Below, one piece after another: positions 17,283 through 25,197 of a DNA stretch of 64,000 bases. The stretch spans positions 93,282 to 157,281 of the forward strand of contig JAHBNG010000021.1 in the NCBI GenBank assembly GCA_019217005.1. The letters run 5' to 3'. The notes beneath the pieces are model-generated. The model was not told where the DNA came from, ran no database searches, and saw nothing but the letters and a program-made list of their open reading frames with translations. Position 1 is the first letter of the stretch; the number at the start of each line of letters is the position of its first letter. This DNA comes from Chloroflexi bacterium TSY. GTDB taxonomy: Bacteria; Chloroflexota; Anaerolineae; Caldilineales; Caldilineaceae. The position numbers and the translations under genes were made by a program.

Positions 17283-17405
17283 TATATAGACAAAAATCTA
17301 TATGAGACCGTTTTCTCTCTGAGAACCGGCGAAATCAGAGAATATAAACGTTCTTTCTGTTTCTAAAAGTGTAAACCTATCTATCCAGCTAAAATGAACC
17401 ACCCC
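17252..17405. mobile_element. MITE-2 (GGGGTGGTTC ends), copy 1
   Basis: About 154 bp beginning GGGGTGGTTCAAAATTAGG and ending AAAATGAACCACCCC, with internal TTTACACTTTTGATATATAG and AAAAGTGTAAACCTA. It is nearly identical to copies at 19825 and 59902. Unlike the other copies its flanks (TGGTTTTG on the left, CGACAGAG on the right) do not match, so it has no target duplication. It joins a truncated sigma gene to a truncated transposase. Confidence 0.9.
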
Positions 17406-18180
17406 CGACAGAGCCGTTGTAACAGGGTTTGCCTTCCGGGATGAAAGAGACTTCTACTTGTAATCGCAAAGCCAGTCGAATGACTCGGCTCAGTGAGCGG
17501 GCAGCGGTGCCCCAACCAGTAAATTCTTTGCCATTATCGAACTGAACGATGGCTGGGATGCCGAGCTTCATCCAGGCATGAACCAAGAATTCAAGAACCG
17601 TATCAGAGGTACGGTTGGTGACGAACTCGATATAGACAGCCTGATCAAAGATGTCCCGACAGACCAGAAAGTAGTAGCGAGTCTTATCATCTTTGAGATA
17701 GCGAGGTCCAACAAAGTCAATCTGATGCACCTGATTGCTATCCTGCGCCTGCGGTCCCGGATATTCGGTCCGTGCAATTCGAGGAGCAAGCTGCAAGGGT
17801 GGACAGGATAATCCAGCCTGATTGACAATCCGCTCAATTGTCCGTGCTGATGGTAGAGGCGTGTATCCCAAGTTTTCTAGTTCTGCTCGGATTTGCTCGG
17901 CGCCCACCAATCCGTATCGCGTCTCGGCTGTCGCTCGTTTGGTTAAGCGTTTCCGAATACTGATTATCGCTCGCTCAATATGGGGCGGTGTTCGATTCGT
18001 CACTTGCCGAGGAGCACGCGTCAAATCGTACAATCCTGCAGGTCCTACATCCATGTATCGACGCCACCACTTATGGAACCAACTCTCTGAACGATTTAAT
18101 GTTTGGCAGATCGCTTCAATATTTTCTCCGGCCAGACGCAATCGGATCGCTGCTTGTCTTGCCGATAACTCATCGTGCAT
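17389..18180 (-). pseudogene. IS481-like integrase-core transposase, C-terminus lost
   Basis: 263-aa frame starting at ATG 18180 behind AAAGGAG. An N-terminal helix-turn-helix (ARQAAIRLRLAGENIEAICQTLNRS) is followed by an rve-type catalytic core: first Asp in VHQIDFVGPR and second Asp in IVQFDNGKEFTGWG. The protein stops inside the MITE just after PCYNGSV, before the catalytic Glu that normally follows, so the enzyme cannot be active. Confidence 0.85.
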
Positions 18181-18283
18181 TTTGTTCTCCTTTCGCTTGC
18201 TGGCGGTTTCAGGAAAACACTATACGCGACCTTACCAAATTTCTGATGCTTACTATCCTTTTTATGACGCGTCTTTCCGACAC

Positions 18284-18368
18284 AAACCTCCACGATGTTC
18301 TGTCGGTCTCTTGCGCTTTTTACTACACGTTTCGCTGTCGGTTAAAACCTCCACGATGTTCTGTCGGT
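18284..18368. repeat. 24-bp direct repeat upstream of the truncated transposase
   Basis: AAACCTCCACGATGTTCTGTCGGT-type sequence occurs at 18284-18307 and again at 18345-18368, with a 61-base period. It lies about 100 bases upstream of the transposase start and may mark its IS end or binding sites. A small palindrome (TAACGTCA ... TGACGTTA) follows near 18383-18410. Confidence 0.75.
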
Positions 18369-18501
18369 TAGCACCTATTAGTAACGTCAGACAGACAGAT
18401 TCTGATGACGTTATTGTATCCCACTCACTGATGTAAATCAACCCTCTTTGTAGGTCACCCTATCAGGACGACGAGCATTCACATCATCCTGATTATAGTT
18501 A

Positions 18502-19806
18502 GGCTAAACCAAAAAAATAAATAATTATACGCGAACGAGAGAATGGAGAGGGGGAATAAGGACAAACCATTTTTCTAAACCAGGTAAACGTTGGAAGCGT
18601 TGTTCCAAACGGTCCATCTCTTTCTGAGTGAGTTTGACGCCGGTCTCATAAAGAGTGGAATTCAGGTGAACGAAGGGTTGTAGTTGGTTAAAGCGAAAAG
18701 AACGGGCAAAATTGAGAACGGTCTCAAGAGAATCGAGAAGAGAACCGTTCCAGTGTTTTTCAAGATGGCCCCAAACCCGTTCGATGGGGTTGTATTTACT
18801 GTGATAAGGAGGGTAGCAGGCGAGCTGAATAGAGAGACGATAGTGCTCAACAAACTGAGTGAGACGATACATAAACTGAGTCCGACGGGTATGATTTTCG
18901 GGACCATTGTCCTGATTGATCACGAGGGTCTTGACGTGAGGAAAGTGTTCACGTACGCTTTCCCAAAAATCAATCAGGCAGTCGACAATACAGTCACTCG
19001 TCACTTTCGACTGAGTCAAGTAAAGAAAGAGTTCCTTGGTTGAAGGGAGGTAAATGCCAAAAGGAGTGACTTTCTCGGTCTTCTTATCTTGAAAGTCATG
19101 ATCGAGCGCTTTGACAACCACTCGACTTATCCCTTCTCTCGAGAAACGGTCAAGTAAAATCGTCGCTTTGGCATCCCAAGAGAGGCGCAGAACCGTCTCG
19201 TCTGCATCCGCTTCTTGATTGATCTGATGAATTCTATCAAAGATCGCATCGGTCTCTGGGATCTTTTTCACTGGTTGACTTTTTTTGACCCGGTTTGAGC
19301 CATAGCCTAACTCATTGAGCTTCAAGCGGATGGCCTCTTCGCCAGGCAATTCCTCATCTGTGTATCCTTTCTGCTCGATGAGCTGGGTACGCATTTCGGC
19401 GGCGGTTAGTCGAGTGTACAATTGGGGGGTTCGAAAGGTGGGATCGGTCTGGCTGAATTGATCGGCGATTTCAACCATATCGGCCAGTAAAGTGGGGATA
19501 TGGTCTTCGGCTTTTTTGCGACCACGTCGGTGGCTTTGGTCGACATAACAGAAGCCGCCTTCTAGTTCTTCCAGGGCTTTGGCTATCGTCGCCCGATTCC
19601 AGCCCAACTCTCGTTCTGCTTTCGTCGGACTCCCTTCGCATATCGTTTTGACCGTTTGGGCCATGAAGTGCCTTCTTTCGTATCCACTTAACATGGCCTT
19701 CGTCTCTTTCAAGACTTCAACCATTTCTGGCGAGATTGTCATTTTTGCTCCTTTTGGAGAGCTAGTTTAACACCTTCTCGCGTATATTTTATTTTTTGGA
19801 TTGGCC
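18502..19806 (-). mobile_element. ISAzo13-like insertion sequence
   Basis: About 1.3 kb with imperfect inverted ends: GGCTAAACCAAAAAAATAAA at 18502, and GGCCAATCCAAAAAATAAA on the complement ending at 19806, each followed inwards by ATACGCGA. It encloses one intact transposase. No convincing target duplication was found. The right end is directly followed by the TTTAA target duplication of the adjoining IS-A. Confidence 0.8.
18525..19742 (-). CDS. ISAzo13-family transposase (intact)
   Basis: 405 residues, the only intact transposase frame in the window. An N-terminal helix-turn-helix region (TKAERELGWNRATIAKALEELEGG) is followed by a basic segment HRRGRKKAEDHIP and a DDE core: Asp in RLSWDAKATILLD, Asp in VINQDNGPENHTRR and Glu in KYNPIERVWGHLEKHW. 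These motifs are characteristic of ISAzo13 transposases. It fills the element almost end to end. Confidence 0.9.
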   Translation of the reverse strand: MTISPEMVEVLKETKAMLSGYERRHFMAQTVKTICEGSPTKAERELGWNRATIAKALEELEGGFCYVDQSHRRGRKKAEDHIPTLLADMVEIADQFSQTDPTFRTPQLYTRLTAAEMRTQLIEQKGYTDEELPGEEAIRLKLNELGYGSNRVKKSQPVKKIPETDAIFDRIHQINQEADADETVLRLSWDAKATILLDRFSREGISRVVVKALDHDFQDKKTEKVTPFGIYLPSTKELFLYLTQSKVTSDCIVDCLIDFWESVREHFPHVKTLVINQDNGPENHTRRTQFMYRLTQFVEHYRLSIQLACYPPYHSKYNPIERVWGHLEKHWNGSLLDSLETVLNFARSFRFNQLQPFVHLNSTLYETGVKLTQKEMDRLEQRFQRLPGLEKWFVLIPPLHSLVRV

Positions 19807-19824
19807 TTTAACTTTACTTTCTGG

Positions 19825-19979
19825 GGGGTGGTTCAAAATTAGGTTTACACTTTTGATATATAGACAAAAATCTATATGAGACCGTTTTCTCTCTGAGAAC
19901 CGGCGAAATCAGAGAATATAAACGTTCTTTCTGTTTCTAAAAGTGTAAACCTATCTATCCAGCTAAAATGAACCACCCC
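19825..19979. mobile_element. MITE-2, copy 2 (inside the IS-A end)
   Basis: Same sequence as copy 1, flanked by an exact 8-bp duplication CTTTCTGG (19817-19824 and 19980-19987). The site is within the terminal repeat of IS-A copy a. Confidence 0.93.
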
Positions 19980-20073
19980 CTTTCTGGTAAAAGAAAAGAG
20001 ATGAGGTGAGAAATGTGACAAAAAGCGGTTAGCAGTTCATCCTAAAGGTAGAGAACCCAAAAAGGAGGAAGGA

Positions 20074-21362
20074 ATGCTAACCGCGCCAGAAATAACTATA
20101 GCAGTACTGATGAATGTATTGCAAGTAACGCCGATGGGAACAAACGTAAATGTAATGCGTCTGATGTGGGCAATGCTGAATGGGTCGTTTCTGAAAAGTC
20201 GAGGAGCAATCCATAGCGCATTGAAAGAAAGCGGGTTTGAAGATGAGGAGCTCCGGCGAAGCTGGTGGAGCTTTCGATATGGATCATGGGATATCACAAG
20301 TCTGCTGGGGTCGTGGCAAGAAGAAGTGGAAAGGGAATGGGAGGCAAAAAAGTTAGAAGGGTACCGAGTGAAAAGCATAGATATCACAGGGTTCTGGCGA
20401 CCGAAGCTGCAAGGGAAAGTGAACCGACTCTATAACTCAACGGCTCGTCGGCATTGCCCGCTCATCTTTGGAGTGATGATAAGCTCGGGGGAGATAGGCG
20501 GGAAGCGAGTGCCACTGCTCAAGGCAATCATGAGATGCACGGTTGGAACAAAGGAAAGTGAGTTTCGGAAAAAGCTGCTGACAGAGACGAAGAAATCACT
20601 GGAGTCAGACGAAGTGGCGGTGGTCGATGCCGGGTTTACAATCAGAGAAATGCTAGAAAGCGGCATCGACCGATTTGTCCTGCGGGAAGCCATTAACTGC
20701 ACAGTGCGCCGCAATGAGTTCCCCAAACGCAAAGAAAAAAGGCAGACCACCTGAATATGGTGATATTGTGCGTCCGCTCTCTCGCAGCTATAAGGGAAAG
20801 CGACTCGAGGCTACAACTCCGGACTCGTCTGGTCGCTTTCTCTATAGTGGTCGCCTGATTTGCTATCAAGCATGGCACAATCTCGTCCCCAGAACAACCA
20901 AGGTGGATACAGCCAACCGTACCTACTCGATTTACGTCATTCAGGATCCGGCCTACAACACACCTTTGGTTTTGGCGACCGTTATGACTTTGCAGCCTGA
21001 AACCATTTATCTTGTCTACCTGGAACGCTGGCCTGTTGAACCTCCCCCCCTTGGCTTCCAAGCAGATGATTGGCTTACATCGTCAATTTGTTCATGCCGA
21101 TGAGGCTTGTTTCCGCTTACCTGAACTGGGGCTGCTGGCTGGCAATCTTCTTTCCCATTTAGCCGCTTCTCTTCCTCCCATACCGACTGGCTACTGGGAT
21201 CGAGAGCCTCAATCCACTCCCGGCAGGCTGCGCCGTGTTCTCTCGAGTGCTCTTTTTCCAACTCCTGACCAACTCGACCCTGACTTTCGGAAAAAGGCCT
21301 CGGTTTCACACCATTTCCCTAAAGGCGTTCTCGCTCATCGCCGCCTCAATGCCGCTGCTTAA
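20074..21362 (+). pseudogene. IS-A transposase, copy a (frameshifted)
   Basis: Begins MLTAPEITIAVLMN behind AAGGAGGAAGG. The reconstructed protein of about 430 residues has the IS4-superfamily core: first Asp in SIDITGFWRPKLQG, second Asp in VAVVDAGFTIREM, and YLERWPVEPPPLASK, which fits the Y-(2)-R-(3)-E-(6)-K signature exactly. The frame breaks at an A6 run (about 20732-20737, before GRPPEYGDIVRP) and again at a C7 run (about 21044-21050; six C in copies b and d). It is the least damaged of the four copies in the middle region. Confidence 0.88.
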
Positions 21363-21594
21363 ACTAGCCGAGCACTATTTTTACATTTTATCCCGTTTTT
21401 TCAGGGTGGATTCTTTTTTCCGCCCCTTTCGGTTTGCCCTTTGTCACTCAAGCCTTTACCAGAAAGTAAAGTTTAACAAAATAAACGGATGGAGCCGCGG
21501 CCCGTCCTTATGCCACTTGTCAAGTAAAACTCGGTAATGATAAAATCTCGTAGATTAGCCAGATTGCGGTTGGAAAATACCGATCACAAATTCG

Positions 21595-21640
21595 TTGAAA
21601 AAAACGCGTCAACTCTTGCGACGAGCGGACATTACTAAGT
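21595..21640 (+). promoter_or_regulatory. Shared bipartite sigma-gene upstream element, copy 3
   Basis: An A7 tract, CGCGTCAAC (21605-21613) and CGGACATTACTA (21626-21637) again have a 21-base offset. The coding start is 43 bases beyond the second box. The first box is the most diverged of the three, matching the more diverged protein. Confidence 0.75.
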
Positions 21641-21679
21641 AGAGGAATGTTTTCAAGTTGCACAGGAGAACCGATTCAG

Positions 21680-22852
21680 ATGAATAGACAGCAGACTGAC
21701 CAAGAGATCAAAACTGTCATCTTATCCGCAATCTCATCCGAGGGTGAACGCAATCGACTCGTGCGACTCTGTGCACGGTTAACGGGGGATCCATCTGTCG
21801 CCGAGGATTTGACCCAAGAGACTTTGATCACTGCATGGCGCCATTGCGAGCAAGTTACGAATCCTGCCGGCATCTCCGCATGGTTGGCAACGATTGCGCA
21901 CAACCACTGTCGCAATTGGATCCGCAGCCGGAGTCGTCAGCAAAAATACATCGTTGCGGGTGCCGATCTTGATTCATCTGCTGCCATCAACACCATTGAA
22001 GCCTGTGAAGATTTCGATCTGGATGTAGAGTTGGAACGCGAAGAGATCGTCGCTCTTTTGGATCGGGCTATCGTTCACTTGCCAAAAGAGACCCAAACCC
22101 TGTTGGTCGACCACTATATCGAAGAGATTCCTCAATTAGAACTTGCAGCGCAGTTGGGCATTCAGTCCAGCGCAATTGCGAGCCGCCTGAATCGGGGCAA
22201 AACGGCACTACGTCGTCTGCTGGTCACTGAGTTTAGCGACGATGCCCTGGCCCTTGGACTGATCTCATCTGACAACGTGGGTTGGCAGAGCACCCGCATA
22301 TGGTGTACCAATTGTGGTCAGAAGAAGATGCGCGGCAAATTTGCGAGTGAAGGTGATGGACAGTTGATTTTGCAATGCGATTGTGGCGCAAATTTCGGAG
22401 TAAGTGGCCCTTCTGGACTTCTCGAGGGTGTTCGTGGTTTTCGTCCTGCCCTGAATCGATCAAGGCAATGGCGGCACACTTTTTTCCAGGCTGGTTTGCG
22501 CACGGGTGAAGTTGATTGTCCATGTTGTACAAAGACGGTCAAGCTGCATTTGAATGTCCACACCCCCGTCCCTGCCTTTTTTGGGCCGCGCCCCGCGGAC
22601 GAACAGTGCGTTTGGGCTCATTGTACGGCTTGCGGTTGGCATCATCACAGCGATCTGGGGGGTCTATCCGGTGCTTATCCGGAATGGCTCCATTTTTGGC
22701 GACAACATCCCCGCATGAATTCACTTCCCATCCAACAAATCGAATATCAGGGCGCGCCTGCGTCATTGGTAAGCGTTAGATCACATAATGATGACGCCCA
22801 ACTTGATTTGATTTTCCACGCAAAGACGTTTGTACGTCTTAATTCCTCGTAG
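21680..22852 (+). CDS. ECF-type sigma factor with C-terminal zinc ribbons (paralog 3)
   Basis: 390 residues from ATG 21680, preceded by AGGAGA at 10 bases; the earlier ATG at 21647 has no such site. Region 2: RLVRLCARLTGDPSVAEDLTQETLITAWRH. Acidic linker: EDFDLDVELE. Region 4: LPKETQTLLVDHYIEEIPQLELAAQLGIQSSAIASRLNRGKTAL. The C-terminal extension repeats the paralog 1 layout: CTNCGQKKMRGKF with LQCDCGANFG, then CPCCTKTVKLH with HCTACGW, and a tail LHFWRQHPRMNSLPIQQIEYQGAPA. It is complete. It is followed after 322 bases by a small ORF and an ABC exporter pair on the same strand. Confidence 0.88.
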   Translation: MNRQQTDQEIKTVILSAISSEGERNRLVRLCARLTGDPSVAEDLTQETLITAWRHCEQVTNPAGISAWLATIAHNHCRNWIRSRSRQQKYIVAGADLDSSAAINTIEACEDFDLDVELEREEIVALLDRAIVHLPKETQTLLVDHYIEEIPQLELAAQLGIQSSAIASRLNRGKTALRRLLVTEFSDDALALGLISSDNVGWQSTRIWCTNCGQKKMRGKFASEGDGQLILQCDCGANFGVSGPSGLLEGVRGFRPALNRSRQWRHTFFQAGLRTGEVDCPCCTKTVKLHLNVHTPVPAFFGPRPADEQCVWAHCTACGWHHHSDLGGLSGAYPEWLHFWRQHPRMNSLPIQQIEYQGAPASLVSVRSHNDDAQLDLIFHAKTFVRLNSS

Positions 22853-23174
22853 ATTTCCTGTTGAGTTCTCAGGCAACTCAAAAAAATAATGCTCATTTGC
22901 GCTTGGTTATAGCTACGTAACATCCACGCTGCAAAATTGGGTTAGTTAGTCTTGTAATTTAGCAAACAGAAAATCAGTAGAATCCTAGAAGATACAATCT
23001 TCTATCGTTCACTCATTTACCTTCTTATACTCAATTTTTTCTGATTTATTTTTGTACACAGAACAAAATCAAGCTCTCAAGGTATTTCATGTTCCATCCG
23101 TGGCTGATTTTTGAATCAGCATCATAGATAAACCTATCTAAGCAACCACAGGAAACATAAGGAGAAACTCAACT
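22853..23174. other. Intergenic region between sigma paralog 3 and the exporter group
   Basis: No gene is seen. Small palindromes occur: TTGAGTT/AACTCAA near 22861-22881, without a T run on the plus strand, and GCTGATT/AATCAGC near 23103-23120. The sigma-gene bipartite element is not repeated here, so a direct target promoter for the exporter group is not evident. Confidence 0.5.
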
Positions 23175-23390
23175 ATGAACATTCACTCATCAATTGATGC
23201 CAAGCAAGAATACGCAGACCATTATGCACGGATACATAAAGAATACGATGACGCGCAGTTTACATGGGAGCAGATAACTCTGTGTACCCAGGAAGCCGTT
23301 CATTGGTTCAATGTGCAGGTGATTAATAGGGTGAAACGACATCTCCTGCAAGAACAGGAAGTGATCAAAACCGAAGTGCGGCTATCTTGA
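23175..23390 (+). CDS. Small 71-aa protein preceding the ABC exporter pair
   Basis: ATG at 23175 with AAGGAGAAACTCAACT immediately upstream, a strong ribosome site. The sequence is hydrophilic, rich in His, Gln and Glu, probably helical (KEYDDAQFTWEQITLCTQEAVHWFNVQVINRVKRHLLQEQ), with no signal peptide or double-Gly leader. The stop is 40 bases before the exporter gene. It is not recognised. It could be a substrate, a chaperone or a regulator of the exporter; none is shown by the sequence. Confidence 0.7.
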   Translation: MNIHSSIDAKQEYADHYARIHKEYDDAQFTWEQITLCTQEAVHWFNVQVINRVKRHLLQEQEVIKTEVRLS

Positions 23391-23430
23391 AATCAAGGTT
23401 CATCTGAGAAAAAGGAGATGATGATCGAAC

Positions 23431-25197
23431 ATGAATCAATCTTTCACTGTACAACCTCTTGACTATCGACATCTGTTTACCAAATACATGGGCCCCCTTC
23501 GGTGGCAGGTGATGGGATTGGCTGTTGTGTTATGCATTGGCATCGGACTTGACCTGCTTGGTCCGCACATCATGCGCAATTTTATCGATGGCGCGCAAAG
23601 CAATGTCGGAACGATTGCGCTTCTCCAGCTTGCATCGATTTTTCTCGGTGCGACGCTGCTCAATCAGCTCATGTCTATCATCGAAGCCTATTTGACAACC
23701 GACGTGAGCTTCAAGGCGACAAATCGCCTACGATCTGATCTCACGCAGCACAGTTTGTCTCTGGACCTCAACTTTCATCACGCACATACACCGGGAGAGC
23801 TAATCGAACGCGTGGACGGCGATGTCGTCTTCTTGAGCAATTTCTTTTCGCGTTTTGTCTTGCAAATCATCAGCAGCGTCTTGCTCCTGGCCGGCATTCT
23901 CGTCATGCTCTTTCGTGTGAATGGTCAAATTGGGGCAGCCATCACAATCTATGTCGTGCTTGTCTTTGCTTTGTTTTCGCGGCTATTACAGGTGAGTGTG
24001 CCCTATTGGGGGCAGATTCGAGATGCTTTTGGTCGCTTTTCGGGGTTCTTGGAAGAACGGCTCTCGGGCACAGAAGATCTGCGTGCCAACGGTGCCATCC
24101 CATATACCATGCGACGCTTTTATGAACATGGTCGAGAGCTCTTCTTCGGTTTTATGAAGGCATTTATGATTGTCTCGTCTATTTCGAGTTCCAATCTCGT
24201 TTTCTTTGCCGTAGGCACCGTACTTTCTCTCGGTATGGGGATATATTTCTACAGCCAAGGGCAAATCACTCTCGGCACAGTCTTTCTGATTTTTAGCTAC
24301 ACGGAGCTGTTGAGTCGCCCCATCGAACAGATATTGGATCAGGTGGGCGATTTGCAGCAGGCGGGCGGCAGCATTGTCCGCATTCAAAAATTGCTGAGTA
24401 TACCGGCGACAATCGTGGATGGACCTGGCGCTGAATTGCCCCATCAAGCGCCAAAAATCGAGTTCGACGAGGTTTCATTTACCTATAGCGAGGAGCGTGG
24501 AGCAGCAAATGTCTTGACGAACATCTCCTTTATGATTGAACCGGGAGCGACTCTGGGGATACTTGGTCGTACTGGGAGTGGAAAGACCACCATCGCAAGG
24601 TTGTTGGCTCGCCTCTGGGAGCCAACAGCGGGCGAAATCCGCTTGGGAGGCATTCCTGTGCAACAGGCAACGTTGGCCGAGTTAGGCGATTACCTTTCGT
24701 TTGTGACCCAAGACGTGCATCTCTTTCATGCCTCTCTTCGTCACAATCTGACCCTCTTTAATCCTACGATCTCTGATCAACGGATCTTGCAGGCACTTGA
24801 TGAACTGGGGCTACGATCATGGTACAACTCGCTGCCCGCAGGTTTAGACACGGTTCTTACTGCGGGTGATGATGGTCTCTCGGCAGGTGAATCCCAGTTG
24901 CTGGCTGTCACGCGTGTCTTTTTGAAAGATCCCAAAGTGGTCATTCTGGACGAGCCTACATCTCGACTGGACCCAATGACAGAACAGCGACTTGGACGGG
25001 CCATTGCGCATCTAGTGGCCGGCCGTACGGGCATCATCATTGCGCATCGCCTCACCACCGTTCAGGTGGCCGGCGACATTCTCATTTTAGAGGATGGTCG
25101 CATCGTGGAACAAGGGAATCGCGATGAATTGATGCACAATCCAAATTCCAGATTTGCCCAACTATACCGCACAAGCCAGGAAGGAGCCGTCGCATGA
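23431..25197 (+). CDS. ABC exporter, subunit 1 (fused permease-ATPase)
   Basis: 588 residues: six membrane helices (about 20-300), then a nucleotide-binding domain with Walker A GRTGSGKTT (about 380), Q-loop SFVTQD, signature LSAGES, Walker B VVILDEPTS with the catalytic Glu, and H-loop IIAHRL. The signature deviates from LSGGQ, while subunit 2 keeps LSGGQ but has a weakened Walker B. This complementary pattern is typical of heterodimeric exporters with one degenerate ATP site. GAAAAAGGAG precedes the ATG. It overlaps subunit 2 by 4 bases (ATGA). The substrate is unknown. Confidence 0.92.
   Translation: MNQSFTVQPLDYRHLFTKYMGPLRWQVMGLAVVLCIGIGLDLLGPHIMRNFIDGAQSNVGTIALLQLASIFLGATLLNQLMSIIEAYLTTDVSFKATNRLRSDLTQHSLSLDLNFHHAHTPGELIERVDGDVVFLSNFFSRFVLQIISSVLLLAGILVMLFRVNGQIGAAITIYVVLVFALFSRLLQVSVPYWGQIRDAFGRFSGFLEERLSGTEDLRANGAIPYTMRRFYEHGRELFFGFMKAFMIVSSISSSNLVFFAVGTVLSLGMGIYFYSQGQITLGTVFLIFSYTELLSRPIEQILDQVGDLQQAGGSIVRIQKLLSIPATIVDGPGAELPHQAPKIEFDEVSFTYSEERGAANVLTNISFMIEPGATLGILGRTGSGKTTIARLLARLWEPTAGEIRLGGIPVQQATLAELGDYLSFVTQDVHLFHASLRHNLTLFNPTISDQRILQALDELGLRSWYNSLPAGLDTVLTAGDDGLSAGESQLLAVTRVFLKDPKVVILDEPTSRLDPMTEQRLGRAIAHLVAGRTGIIIAHRLTTVQVAGDILILEDGRIVEQGNRDELMHNPNSRFAQLYRTSQEGAVA

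Larger units (their letters stand above)
19812..21471 (+). mobile_element. IS-A (IS4-superfamily) copy a, carrying a MITE
   Basis: Ends CTTTACTTTCTGGTAAA and its complement TTTACCAGAAAGTAAAG, with TTTAA target duplications at 19807-19811 and 21472-21476. MITE-2 copy 2 is inserted 13 bases inside the left end. Without it the element is about 1.5 kb, like the other three copies at 41692, 56896 and 61169. Confidence 0.88.

Noticed and set aside
23175..23390. Double-glycine peptide precursor
   Set aside because: No GG cleavage motif or Cys-rich core is visible; kept as an unknown small protein.
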